Source of the DNA: Symsagittifera roscoffensis
Lineage: Eukaryota > Xenacoelomorpha > Acoela > Convolutidae
Assembly: GCF_963678635.1 (NCBI RefSeq)
Contig: NC_087066.1
Location: 19,931,996 to 19,995,995, forward strand
Length of the DNA: 64,000 bases
Reading direction: 5' to 3'
The notes under the pieces were generated by a model. It saw only the letters and a program-made list of their open reading frames with translations. It did not search any database and was not told the DNA's origin. This document shows, one piece after another, positions 32,331 through 43,944 of the stretch. Positions within the stretch are counted from its first letter, which is position 1. Every line of letters starts with the position of its first letter. A program made the translations under genes and the position numbers.

Positions 32331-33243
32331 ACTCAACTAAATTTGTGGATATACCCATTAAGAAAGTAAAGTTTGATTGAAAACGTCCATTTTGATTTTT
32401 AAATTTAGTTTTCCTATGTGTATCAGAAATACGGTTACTGGACCCATTCTGCTCTTAAACCATTCTGCTTATTGCTCCGCCTCCCATAAATAAAATTTTT
32501 GAAATATCCCGCAAGTCTTTGTAGCCGTGTCAAAAACAGTCAAGCTTGCGGCTTAACGCAACCAATTGAAATGTCAAACCAAATAATTCGATTAGTTAAA
32601 TTGCATAATTAATTAAGAAAATGGCTGGGGATAAAAAAATTTTTAAACAATGTTGTTCATTTTGGTTTAGCTCGGCTAAACGAAATTTTATGTATTAGCT
32701 GTTATTGTAAGAATTGAGTCCATTTTCATTAGAGGATGAATTAACAGTGACAACTAATCGTAGTTTTAAATTTAAAACTATGACATACCCCGAAATAATT
32801 TGCAAACGCCCTAAAATGTAAAATTGAATTTTGAAGCAGCCATATATTCAATTTTGAAGCTAATAAAATAATATTTAAGGTCATTTTTTCATAGGGATCA
32901 AACGTCAAAATCATAGCCTCTGCCGAAGTGTATTGTCAATTTGCACAGTTGATTCCTATGGAAAGTGACATTAAACTTTGTGGTAGATTCTGGTTGAAGT
33001 TATGGTTTTCACAATTTTAGTCGTCGTAACAATTTTCACATTCCATCTCTACAGATCTATTTTCTATTAACTAGTAAAAGTAGATCGATCGTCGGTCGCT
33101 GTAAATCAATTGTAAATATTTTTCTCCCGACTGGACCGAATAATCCAAGCGATGTGATTGGTCAAATTTGAATCGATAGCCCTTTAGCTTCATTTAATCT
33201 TAGAATTTTTGCTGCTATTACTTCTTGTATACCGCTAGATAAA
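32331..33243. other. AT-rich sequence between the direct repeats
   Basis: No coding frame, RNA gene or transposase recognised in about 900 bp. Confidence 0.4.
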
Positions 33244-33658
33244 TATTCGTAATTCATTCTTAATCATGTTATTCTCTTAAATTCAGAGTCAACAATTTGA
33301 AGCGTCAATCAATCGCCTTGTACCATTTCGGGCAACAATGATTTTTTATGATCTCACGTAATATTTACTAAAAAAATTGTGTTAGAACGCGACAGTTTGT
33401 TTTTATCGATTCCACAAGCTGTTAGTGGATTCCGCAGATTGTAAGTTAGATATCCAGCAGAAACCAGTTTGAACAATGGCTAGCTAGAACAACGAATGTG
33501 GAAAATACGAACAAAAAAATAACCATTGTCTGTGGAATCTACGAAGAAATCTTAAATCAATACTTAGATAAATTCCTGGATATACCTTTTTAGAAATCAA
33601 ATATAAAAATAAAGATCTAAATGAAATGGCCATTTTGATTTGTAATTTGTAAATCCGT
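33244..33658. repeat. Direct repeat A, copy 2 (about 415 bp)
   Basis: Second copy of the 31,713-32,117 repeat, same orientation, 1.53 kb away. The pair could be ends of a non-autonomous element; no TG...CA ends or target duplication were confirmed. Confidence 0.7.
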
Positions 33659-33864
33659 AATTTGATAACCCAGCAACATTGAGCAAGGAATCATTCATTT
33701 TTAAGTTTTAATTCATTACTAATCGAACATAAATTAGAACAGGTTTTAAAAAGAAAATCATTAACACAAACGCACTCTTATAAATTGTAACTTGATTCGA
33801 AAACTGATAAAACGTTCCCAGGAACGAAACGAGTTTAAAGTTTTGTAGAACACCCGAAACCCAT

Positions 33865-36173
33865 TTAACTGCTGTCGTCAAACAACGCATGAGCAATTTT
33901 GTCTCCATAGTAAAAGCGCAGTTTCTCGAAAGGTGCAATGTTTCTCCTGGCTTTTAGGATGAATATTCTTTCATCTATGCTGGAAAGTACAACTTTTACC
34001 ATCTCCATATTGGCCTCGTTTTTCTTCTGGTTGGCGTGATTCGCTTCAGGCAAACGTTCCATTGATGTAACGGGCACTCCTTATTTGAAGCGTCAATCAA
34101 TCGCCTAGGAGGACCCGCATTTTGCAATACGAATTCACTGAGAACTTCTGGTTGTAGGCAGTACTGGTCGGAATTGATGTTGGTGATTACTTTGCCGTGG
34201 TAATCCACCACCACGTCATCTTTTTTGAACGATTGCAAAGCAATCAAACCTAGTAAAAAAGAAATCACTGATTGAAAATTGAACTGATTCAAAAATTACT
34301 GATTCAAAAATGAAATTTTATTAGTAAGATATATTTATCGAGTTATTAAAATTATAAAGTACCTCTTCCAAAGACGGGGAAAATCACATCACATATGTCG
34401 ACCCAGCTCTGGGTCAATGCACGACTCTGCAACTCTTTTTGAGCCTCATATGGAAAACTCTCAATGTCGTTGGCGGTATGTTTCAGGCTTGTGGTTTTCT
34501 CAAGCGGCTGAAACTTTCTCTTTGATCCATCATTAAGCAGCTTCGCCACATGGTCAATCACCTTCTTCAGGTCATGGGTGGCCACTTCTGTTGTGAGTAA
34601 AATTTTGTACCTTTACTTGACTGCTCATGGGAAGTCGTCATCTGCTGAACGAAGATCTGTGCGCGCTGCACCTGGCGAACGTAGTGTTGAGAATCTTGTC
34701 GGGATCGCACTCCCAACAGAACCTCTTCGTAGGTGTATCCGTCCAATTTTTGGTGAATTTCTGAAGCTTGCCTCTTCAGCTTTTCCATCTCGAACGTAGG
34801 GCTGTTAGACAAAGGCATAAGTTTCGCAACCTTACGTGCGAGACAGCGCTTCGGCTGTTCCAGATTTATGATGCTACTCTATAAAAAACGAAATTATTAC
34901 ATGTGATTCCACGTTGGTTTTAATTTTGATTAAAAAAATCCTTTTGGAAGGAATTGAAATTTTATATCGATTGATATACCTGGCGTTTGAACTGATCAAC
35001 TAGTGGAGCAACCCGGAACATAGCGTTCTCCAAATGAACTGACGAAAAACAGTTGGGTCGCCACCATGTTTTTTGTGTCCCGAAAAACCCGCTGAACAAC
35101 ATAGCTCATATTGCTCCTCTTTAAATGGGTTCATGCATCTGTATAGTACAATTTCATACCCTGTATTAGCCAGCTGGATTTCTGTGCGAGACCAGAGAAG
35201 TAGAAACTATAAAATTGAGTCATCAAATCGAGTTAGTGTTTTTTTTATATCACATCAGTGTTTTAGATTTGAAAAGATACTTACAGGCTGCAGGTTCTAT
35301 GCTCAGCTCCACGTTATCGTCTTCATTTTTTCCTCTATGTTGACAATTGCCTGGACAACAGCATGTACAGTGGTGTTGATGATCATTTTCTCGAGCATCC
35401 CTGTGCACGTGAACAGAAACGTGACAATGGCCTCGAACAAGGTCAATTGTTCTTTGTGGGTCAAGGTTTCATTTCGTTTATCGGCGCAGTCATTCGACTT
35501 CTGGACGTTCTGCAAAATGACTTCTTTGAGAGTCTCGTTTATTATCGGGTTTTCAGCTCGGGAGGCTTTTCCAGCGTGCTAAAACTGAATATGAATTAGT
35601 TCCAACATTCGGTTTACCAAAACCTTTAGGCTTGTGTAATGTGAAGTTAATTCTTCAACTTACAGTTTCGCCTACATTATCTGGCTCTGCATGATCCCTT
35701 TTGCGGCTTTCTGTGGGCTCGGAGTTCATGTGGTCTTGTATTTTTGTGGGATCATGGGCTAATGGTTCCGTGGGAGTGTAGGTTCGCCTCTCATGGTCAT
35801 GCGGTTGTCTTTCAACTTCTCGATATTGGGGAAAAGCCGATGGCCATGCATGGAGAATTTGGATACGGTGATGCCGACCATGTAGGAATCGAGGTAGGCT
35901 GGATATGGTTGAAACTGCTGAGGCTGGCACTGATATACCATCGAGGGGCCTGAATGGACATGTCGCAGAGGGGTATGTGGTTGCCCATATGTCGGCGGAA
36001 TGGGCGAAGCGAAAAGTCGCGGGGTGCTCGCAGAGGCGTTACCGGTGTCGGAGGAGCAAATTATGTCGTCTCTGGTGCGCGAGTGGTGACGGAGGCACTG
36101 GGATGTTGAAAGGCACTGCAAATGGTAATGGAGAACAGAAAGGCACTGAACATGAGTTTTCGGCGTTGGACAT
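33865..36173 (-). pseudogene. Multi-exon SET-domain gene with several frameshifts
   Basis: Exons traced by GT-AG sites and frame: about 36,173-35,664 (ATG 36173; donor GTAAGT), 35,578-35,290, 35,160-34,980, 34,878-34,617, 34,587-34,363 and 34,249-33,865 (TAA). The N-terminus is Pro/Gln-rich, and exon 3 has a Cys cluster (YRCMNPFKEEQYELCC) suggesting zinc binding. The junction of exons 5 and 6 makes a Gly-Arg-Gly turn before FKKDDVVVDYHGKVI, then RRLIDAS, RLPEANHAN and LRFYYGDKI. These are the hallmarks of a SET lysine methyltransferase fold. Frameshifts occur in exon 1 (two), exon 2 (T6 run 35,326-35,331), exon 3 and exon 6 (about 34,085). It is a pseudogene, or a gene with assembly indels; substrate cannot be inferred. 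Confidence 0.65.
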
Positions 36174-36599
36174 TTTCTTTGAGTCCGTAAGTTTTCACTT
36201 TATTGTGATGGAAAATGAGAGATGAAACTAAAATTGAGCACAAGAAGAGGATGAACTGACTCCTTTTTAGCGGCAAAGCTCCCATCTCTTATCAGCACCA
36301 ATTTAATCGAAATACCAGGATATCAAGATAAAAGTCCACCAATGAATAGCTTCGATATTTTCCACTCTTTTTAGCACACCAGATGACAGTAGCATCTATG
36401 CAATGACTGCCTAAAGATAAGATGGCTAATTGATAATGAAGGCTTCGTACTGATAAGTGGAAATAGACAGTGCAGTTCCTTTCAGTAAAGCCGTCATTAT
36501 CAGGGTAAACTGTCATTAGTCAATTCTTAAACTAAGGCTCATTTCATTTCAATCATTCAATCGCTTCTCAGCTCAGTCATATATTAGAGTCATTCATCC

Positions 36600-37280
36600 T
36601 CGTCATCATGCTAAGTAAAACTTTTCAGGTAAGGAAAAAAGTACAAGTCCTCGATGCCGTCAATTCCATTTGGGAAAGTGCTGTAATTTTATAAGTAATC
36701 AGCGATAGGTGCGTAAAGATTAAATGGTTTGATTGGCCCGGAAACGCCATCATTAGTGTCCCAGAAGACAGAAAAGAAAACGCAACAGCATGAAATTTTA
36801 GAAAAATCCACGAACACAATGATACCTGTGTCATCAGCAGAAGGCGGAATTCGAGAAAAGATGAAATATCGTTCAACCCAGACGGCTGCACAGGCATTCA
36901 ACCCAGACGGCATCAATGACCCTTTCGTGTCCCAGTGCATAGTTCGTTTGGTCGACAAACCTCAGGACACTGTGTGGAATGAACCATCATGCAGTGGCAG
37001 TTTATACGTTAAGTACTCCGGTTTGCAAAACGAGTCACAAGGAGAATCATAGAAACGAGTCGCCGGAGAATCACTGCCAGACGATTTCATAAAGAAATCT
37101 AGACCCGAACAAAAACTCTCAGAGCCCAAGGCCAACCAAAAAAACAATCAAGGAGGAAAAACCGCAGGAAGATATTTTGAATCGCCTTGATTTCTTTGAG
37201 TTACCAGAAAATGACATTCCCTTGAAATTAGCTCCAAGAATCAACGGTGTAAAACTGGTGAAGTTATCTAGTAACTAATC
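36600..37280 (+). pseudogene. Unidentified coding remnant, Lys/Ser/Glu-rich
   Basis: An open frame from about 36,725 to TAG 37050-37052 has normal protein composition (TAAQAFNPDGINDPFVSQ). It continues in frame after the stop for about 45 codons. A shifted frame after an A7 run (about 37,137-37,143) then gives DILNRLDFFELPEND and ends at about 37,278. A 25-bp duplication (aacgag...gagaatca) surrounds the TAG. It looks like a decayed exon of a basic, possibly nuclear protein. No family recognised. Confidence 0.35.
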
Positions 37281-37509
37281 AAACGTGTAACTAACCTACT
37301 AATTAATCAGATCTAACTATCCTTATATTCTGTATGATGATCGATTTCATCTGATATCCTGGAAATTTATAATGCATTTCTGGATGCAACTGATTCTTGT
37401 TCTTATCGGTATTTAATTTACCAAATTCGATTTATACACCGTATTCTATTTTGCTATTTTAGCTAGGTATTTTTACCGTATTCTGTTTTTACATCGAATT
37501 CTATTTTGT

Positions 37510-38236
37510 GATTTTAGCTGGGATCAACTATCTTGCGCGCCGGAGAAAAGTTTCGTGTTGATTATTTGAAATTGTTTTATTCAAAGAAACGAGCATTTGT
37601 TGGAATGAGTTCCATGAAAAAAGCGGATGTCACCCTGAAAATGCCTTCTATGTTGGCGGAGCTTGTTGAAGAATTTTTTTTGGTATCTGGCTGTTTATTT
37701 CAATTTATTTCTCTTGTGCTTCATTTTAGAGCAATTTTAGCTGCGATCTGAGTGATATGTGATATTACTGGCCCAATTAGCCAAATTTTTGCGACATTTT
37801 CGGTAATAAAAAGATGCGTTGGCTTGATGAGGAAAAAAACAGGGCAAATTTTTATATTGGTTCAGCTACACCAGTAACCAGAAAAGCCATTGGTTTATCA
37901 TCCACACAGTGTGCTGCTAAATTTTTGGGCAGTATAACCTCAGAACTTTTTGGATGCCATCAATCTTAGGATTCTGTGCTGGGGGAAAAATGGGATTTGT
38001 TGCCAGCAAGAACCGAATGTGAGGTAGACACTCTGATCAAATCTCTCGAGTTCAACGAACACAGAGATTTCCTCATGAGCACAATCCGATGCCATTTAAA
38101 TGCATGCTGTGGTAGATATGCCGTCGAGGATAATTACCGAGAAGTATTTAGACCTAATATGGCCGAGCTCGCCCAGGATTTTTTTAAATGTCTTGGAATG
38201 AAAAACTTGAACTGTTTATACTGTTTGTTGTCATGA
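37510..38236 (+). pseudogene. Unidentified coding remnant in two exon-like pieces
   Basis: The first piece, about 37,520-37,680, follows a ttttag acceptor and reads EKFRVDYLKLFYSKKRAF. It ends near a GTATCTGG donor-like site. The second, about 37,815-38,236, reads MRWLDEEKNRANFYIG and later NYREVFRPNMAELAQDFF, with one in-frame TAG at about 37,966-37,968 that could instead be a splice acceptor. Composition is protein-like, but I recognise no family. Confidence 0.35.
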
Positions 38237-38650
38237 CTGTTTTCTTATGAATGTTTGTTGTTATTTGATCTCTTTAAATTAACCGTAATTTGCCGTATTC
38301 TTTTTTTGTATGCAGTATGTGTTATGGTCTGAAAAATATGCCGGCCCGTCAAAGTTGCTCATAAAGAGCAAACTATCTGTTTGGTGTAATTGGCTCATAG
38401 AAAGTAAATTGTCTATTAAGAAAAAATAATTTGAGTACATCCGTTTTAGATAAAAAGATTAACAACTCTTGAACATCTACCGCTAAAATAAGTGGTTAAT
38501 TGCAAAAACAAGAACATGTTCCCAAAAATTTTGCCTTATCAAACTATATTTGAAAACACTTTATTTATTTTAATTGAATTAATTGACTGAATTGAACTGA
38601 TTAATTTAAATGCGAGTTTACTTCATAAATTTGTTCAATTTGTTTCTTTT
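38237..38650. other. AT-rich intergenic sequence
   Basis: No gene or repeat recognised. Confidence 0.4.
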
Positions 38651-38652
38651 GC

Positions 38653-38830
38653 AGGAATTGAGATTGATGGCAGGAATTGGGTTCGAAGTTGGATTACAGA
38701 AATCGGGATCGAAGATTGGTTACAGGAATCGCGATCAAAGTTTGGTTACAGGAATCGGGATCGAAATTTGGTTACAGGAGTTGGGATCAAAATTGGGTTA
38801 CAGGAATTGAGATCGAAGTTGGTGACGAAG
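38653..38830. repeat. 26-bp tandem repeat, about six copies
   Basis: ttacag recurs at 38,694, 38,720, 38,746, 38,772 and 38,798, exactly 26 bp apart, within units like gttacaggaatcgggatcga. Confidence 0.85.
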
Positions 38831-38929
38831 TTGGTCAGATCGAAGTTGAGATCGAATTGAGACTGGTAGGCGTCATGTATTGTTGGTGAACCGTTGTGGG
38901 TGAACACCTGTAGTAATCAAAAGATATAA

Positions 38930-39245
38930 ATTAAAACGTTACCGTATATAAACATATATGTAAATGGAATCCGCAAACAAAATGCGGATTCCATTTGCAA
39001 TTTGCGGATTCCAATTACAGTTACGGATTCTGCAACAGCTGAATTTAACGATACAAATGTTTTAGCATTTGTTTGTGGATTCCACAAACTGTTCTGGATT
39101 CCACAAATACTGTTGCGGATTCCGCAAATTCGCCTATTTTTGGAGCGATTTTGAGCGGTACAATGATTTAGGTGTTTGTTTGTAAATCCACAACAGCATA
39201 GAAGATCAAAGACAATTAGCAATGTTGCGGATTCCGCTTACAATG
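38930..39245. repeat. Cluster of ggaatccgc / gcggattcc motifs
   Basis: At least eight copies of a 9-10-bp motif in both orientations. The first two form a hairpin (arms of 10 bp, about 38,968-38,993). The same motif appears near 31,900 and 33,430 beside direct repeat A. Confidence 0.65.
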
Positions 39246-39289
39246 CAGAGAATGCACAGCTTGGCCTCTAAATGATGTGACTTTTTGAG

Positions 39290-39835
39290 TTATTTTCGTT
39301 CGATTTTTGCCCGAGTCGAGATTTTTAACCTAATTTATAGCAAGATTTGAGCGGTTTGAGCGGTTTTTTAGACAATTACGCTCAAAATCTTGCTTCAAAA
39401 TGAGCGGTTTGAGCGGTTTTTGAACGGTTTATCTGAAAAAACTTCTCAAAAACCGCGCAAGATTTGAACGGTTTTGAGCGGTTTATCTAAAAAAACCGTT
39501 CAAATCTTGCGCGGTTTTTGAGCGTTTTTTTTAGATAAACCGTTCAAAAACCGCTCAAACCGCTCATTTTGAAGCAAGATTTTGAGCGTAATTGTCTAAA
39601 AAAACCGCTCATACCGCTCAAATCTTGCGCAGTTTTTTTTAGATAAACCGTTCAAAAACCGCTCAAACCGCTCATTTTGAAGCAAGATTTTGAGCGTAAT
39701 TGTCTAAAAAAACCGATCAAACCGCTCAAATCTTGCGCGGTTTTTTTAGATAAACCGTTCAAAAACCGCTCATTTTGAAGCAAGATTTTGAGCGTAAATG
39801 TCTAAAAAAACCGCTCAAACCGCTCAAATCTCACA
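39290..39835. repeat. Inverted and tandem repeat of about 107 bp
   Basis: Built from gagcggtt / aaccgctc. agataaaccgttc recurs at 39,533, 39,641 and 39,748 (108 and 107 bp apart). A reverse-complement copy lies at about 39,340-39,490, so the block can fold into a long hairpin. Confidence 0.8.
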
Positions 39836-39999
39836 TATTTTCCAGTGGTTATTTTGCTCGAGCATTTAAAAAAAGTCGCTCACATTGTTTTTGGTCAAGA
39901 CATTGAAAAAAATATTGCTTGATTTGAGAACGGTCATGCACTTTGTTTAAATTGTAGATAGCATATCAACTGCAACTTAGCGTGGGTTGAGCAAAAATG

Positions 40000-40330
40000 T
40001 TTATCCTACAATTTCCATATATGAAAAAATGCTTGTCCTACAATTTTTTACAGTTTCATAGACTCAGAAAATTGTTTAAAAAACTCTAGGATAAGAGTTT
40101 TTTCATATATAGAAATTGTAGAATAAACATTTTTTCATATATGCAAATTGTAGGATAAAGATTTTTTCATATATGGAAATTGTAGGATATACATTTTTTC
40201 ATAAATGGAAATTGTAATATAAGCATTTTATCATAAATGGAAGTTGTAGGACAAGCATTTTTTCATATATGGAAATTGTACGATAAGCATTTTTCCATAT
40301 GTGGAAACTCTAAGATAAAAATTTTTTGGA
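40000..40330. repeat. 32-bp tandem repeat with inverted copies
   Basis: The unit is about ttttttcatatatggaaatt plus gtaggataagca. cat(a/t)at steps fall at 40,104, 40,136, 40,168, 40,200, 40,232, 40,264 and 40,296, exactly 32 bp each. Two reverse-complement units lie at about 40,009-40,055. Confidence 0.85.
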
Positions 40331-40446
40331 AACTCACATGAGGCTCAATTAGCGTTTAAACTTACCCATAAGATGTGCAATCTCTGAACAGAGAAGAGAA
40401 CCAACAGAAAAATCAGAGGGTTTTAGAGGTTGGAACCTCAAACTCT

Positions 40447-40640
40447 TCAGTATCTGTAGGCAAATCTCCTCAACTCTTGAGAGAGCAAAAATTTCCTAAG
40501 CTTACTCCTAGATGAACCAAAACCATAAGGGAAGAGTTGTCTCAAACGCCAAAAAACCTGTTTTTCTGAGGGAAACATTCTCCAAGCATTCATACTCCAG
40601 TTGTGATCCGCAAGTTCTGTCATCAGCATAAACTCATTTC
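40447..40640 (-). pseudogene. Isolated exon-like fragment
   Basis: After a good acceptor (TTTTTTATAG, ending at 40,641) a frame of 64 codons reads NEFMLMTELADHNWSMNAW and ends ELRRFAYRY-stop. It is protein-like and unlike the surrounding repeats, and could be a terminal exon or gene fragment. No family recognised. Confidence 0.35.
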
Positions 40641-40746
40641 CTATAAAAAACAAATATTTACACGTGCGAAAAAACAGAAAATATTCAACACATAAGTAAT
40701 TAATGTTCATTGATATGATTTCTGATCAAAATTCAAATTTACTCGA

Positions 40747-40967
40747 ATGCAAAAATATCAACTTTTAACGCCGCCATCGGAATCATATATGAGATTACTG
40801 GGTCAGAAGTCAGCCAAGCGACGGCGCTCAGAAGCAGAATACTGCACTGATTTACAATGTAAAATAGGGCAGTAATGTGCTTCTCGGCGCCATCGATTGG
40901 CTGACTTCCGACCCAGTCATCTCATATAAGATTCCGATGGTGGCCTTAAAAGTTGACATTTCTGCAT
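40747..40967. mobile_element. Foldback / MITE-like element
   Basis: Arms of about 90 bp (40,747-40,843 and 40,878-40,967) are imperfect reverse complements, sharing ccatcggaatc, gactgggtc/gtcagaagtcagcc and ggcg blocks. The centre is about 35-45 bp. No coding capacity. The size and structure fit a miniature inverted-repeat element; target duplications were not identified. Confidence 0.7.
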
Positions 40968-43944
40968 AGGTCAGATTGTACAATTAAGCTGTTAAAATTT
41001 GAAAACACTGAAATCAAAAACTAAGCACTCCCAGGTACCAATAACAAGTAAAACAATGCATTGTCAACCCCAAAAAGGCAGCGCTGTCTTTCAAACTTGT
41101 GAAAACTCAAGGAATGTCTGGTAGTCAAAACCAAAAACAAAAAACTGCCAGTACTGTGACGACAATTTTTTCGGACAAAAAATCACCACAGCGCAATTTT
41201 GCTTCTGCAACGATCGCTAACCCAGGAGACCTGATCAATCAAACAACAATAAACACATCAAGATGACCTAACTAGCAACACAATGTCCTGAAATACGAAA
41301 AAAAAATTGTACCACAAAAGATCGCATCAAGGATAAACACAAAAAATGACTCAGAAACATAACGACCAAAATCAAAAACTTAGTACTCGCGTGAACCGTT
41401 AGCATACCCACAAGGCCTTAACAACCCAAAAAAATGTCGCTGTGTATTTCAAAGATGTCAAAACTGAAAAAACATTCAGTAGCCAAGACCAGAAGCCAGT
41501 GAAAACTACCAACTTGTGACGACAATTTTTTTTGGACAAAAAATCACCACAGCGCAAATCCGCTTCTGCAACGATCGCTAAGTCAGTAGAATCGATAAAT
41601 GGAGCAACAAGGAACACATCAAGATTTCTTCACTAGCCACACACTGTCCTGAAAAATGAAAAAAATTTGTACCACAAAAAATCGCATCAAGGATGAACAC
41701 AAAAAAGACATATTTCAGAAACACTAAAACCAAAATCAAAACCCAGAACTCCCATGAGTCTTCAACATACCCACAATCATTAAAAACCCAAAAAAGCGTC
41801 GCTGTGTATTTCAAAGATGTCAAAACTGAAGAAAAATTCAGTAGCCAAGACCAGAAGCTAGTGGTAACTACCAATTTGTGATAATTTTATTGAGACAAAA
41901 ACACTCCAGTTCAAATTCGCTAGCGCAATGACGTCTACCCCAGTAGAACTGAATAAATGAATAAAAATGAGAACCTCGAAATGATGATATCAGCCAGACG
42001 CTGTGATCAAAAATGGAAAAACTTGTAACGAGAAAAACCACTTCACTGATAGACACGTAAAAAGACATGATTCCACAAAAAAAAAATTGAAAACAATTAT
42101 TAAGCACTCTCAGGTAACAGCAACAAGTAAAAAATGCATTATCAACCCCAAAAAGGCAGCTCTGTCTTTCAAATTTATGAAAACAAGGAATGTCTCTTAG
42201 TCAAGACCAAAAAGAAAGAAAAACTGCCAGTACTGTGACGACAACTTTTTTCGGAGAAAAAATCACCACATCGCAAATTCGCTACTGCAACGATAGCTAA
42301 CCCACTAGAACTGCTGAATGGAACAACAATGAACACATCAAGATAATTTAATTAGCCACACAATGTCCTGAAAAATGAAAAAAATTGTACCACAAAAGAT
42401 CGCATCAGGGATAAACACAAAAAATGACATATTTCTGAAACATAATTACCAAAATCCAAAACCCAGAAATCCCATGAACAGTCAGCACACTCACAAGGCA
42501 TTATCAACCCAAAAAAAATGTGTCTGTGTATTTCAAAGATGTCAAAACTGAAGAAACATTCAGTAGCCAAGACCAGAAGCTAGTTGAAACTACCAATTTG
42601 TGACGACAACTTATTTCGGACAAAAATCACCACAGCGCAAATCTGCTTCTGCAACGATCGCTAACACAGTAGAATTGATGATTGGAACAACAATGAACTC
42701 ATCAAGACTTCTTAACTAGCCACACACTGTCCTGGAAAATGAAAAAGATTGTACCACAAAAAATCGCATCAAGGATGAACACAAAAAAAGACATATTTCA
42801 GAAACATAAAACACCAAAATCTAAGTCCCAGAACTCCCATGAACAGTCAGCATACATCCAACGCATTAACAAATTAAACAGCAGCGCTGCGTATTTCAAA
42901 GATGTCAAAACTGAAGAAGCATTCAGTGGCCAAGACCAGAAGCTAGTGGAAACTACCAAATTGTGACGACAACTTATTTCGGAAAAAAAATCACCACAGC
43001 GCAAATCCGCTTCTGCAACGATCTCTAACCCAGTAGAATTGAGGAACGGAACAAAAATGAACACATCAAGATGACTTAACTAGCCACACAGTGTCCTGAA
43101 AAATGAAAAAATTTCCACCACAAAAGATCGCATCAAGGAAAAACACAAAAATGACATATTTCAGAAACATAAAGACCAAAATCGAAACATTAGTACTCCC
43201 ATGAAACTTCAGCAAACCCACAACGCATTAACACCTCAATAAAATGTGTATTTCAAAGATGTCAATACTGAAGAAACATTGAGTAGCCAAGACCAGAAGC
43301 TAGTGGAAACGACCAATTTGTGACGACAACTTCCTTCGGACAAAGATCACCACAGCGCAAATCCGCTTCTGCAACGATCGCTAACCCAGTAGAATTGAGG
43401 AATGGAACAACAATGAACACATCAAGATGACTTAACTAGCCACACACTGTCCTGGAAAATGAAAAAAATTGTACCACAAAAAATCGCATCAAGGATGAAC
43501 ACAAAAAAGACATATTTCAGAAACTTAAAGACCAAATTGAAAAACTTAGTACTGCCAAGAACTGTCAGCAAACCCACAGCGCATTAACAAAGTAAACAGC
43601 AGCGCTGCGTATTTCAAAGATGTCAAAACTGAAGAAGCATTCAGTGGCCAAGACCAGAAGCTAGTGGAAACTACCAAATTGTGACAACTTTTTTTCGGAA
43701 AAAAAATCACCACAGCGCAAATCCGCTTCTGCAACGATCGCTAACCCAGTAGAATTGAGGAATGGAACAAAAATGAACACATCAAGATGACTTAACTAGC
43801 CACACAGTGTCCTGAAAAATGAAAACAATTCTACCACAAAAGATCGCATCAAGGAAAAACACAAAAAATGACATATTTCAGAAACATAAATACCAAAATC
43901 GAAAACTTAGTACTGCCAAGAAATGTCAGCAAACCCACAGCGCA

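Noticed and set aside
35744-36225. Plus-strand frames opposite SET-gene exon 1
   Set aside because: The minus strand has splice sites and a frame that continues through several exons; these are antisense shadows.
38653-40330. Short regularly spaced repeats resembling a CRISPR array
   Set aside because: Units are contiguous and there are no unique spacers. The context is eukaryotic.
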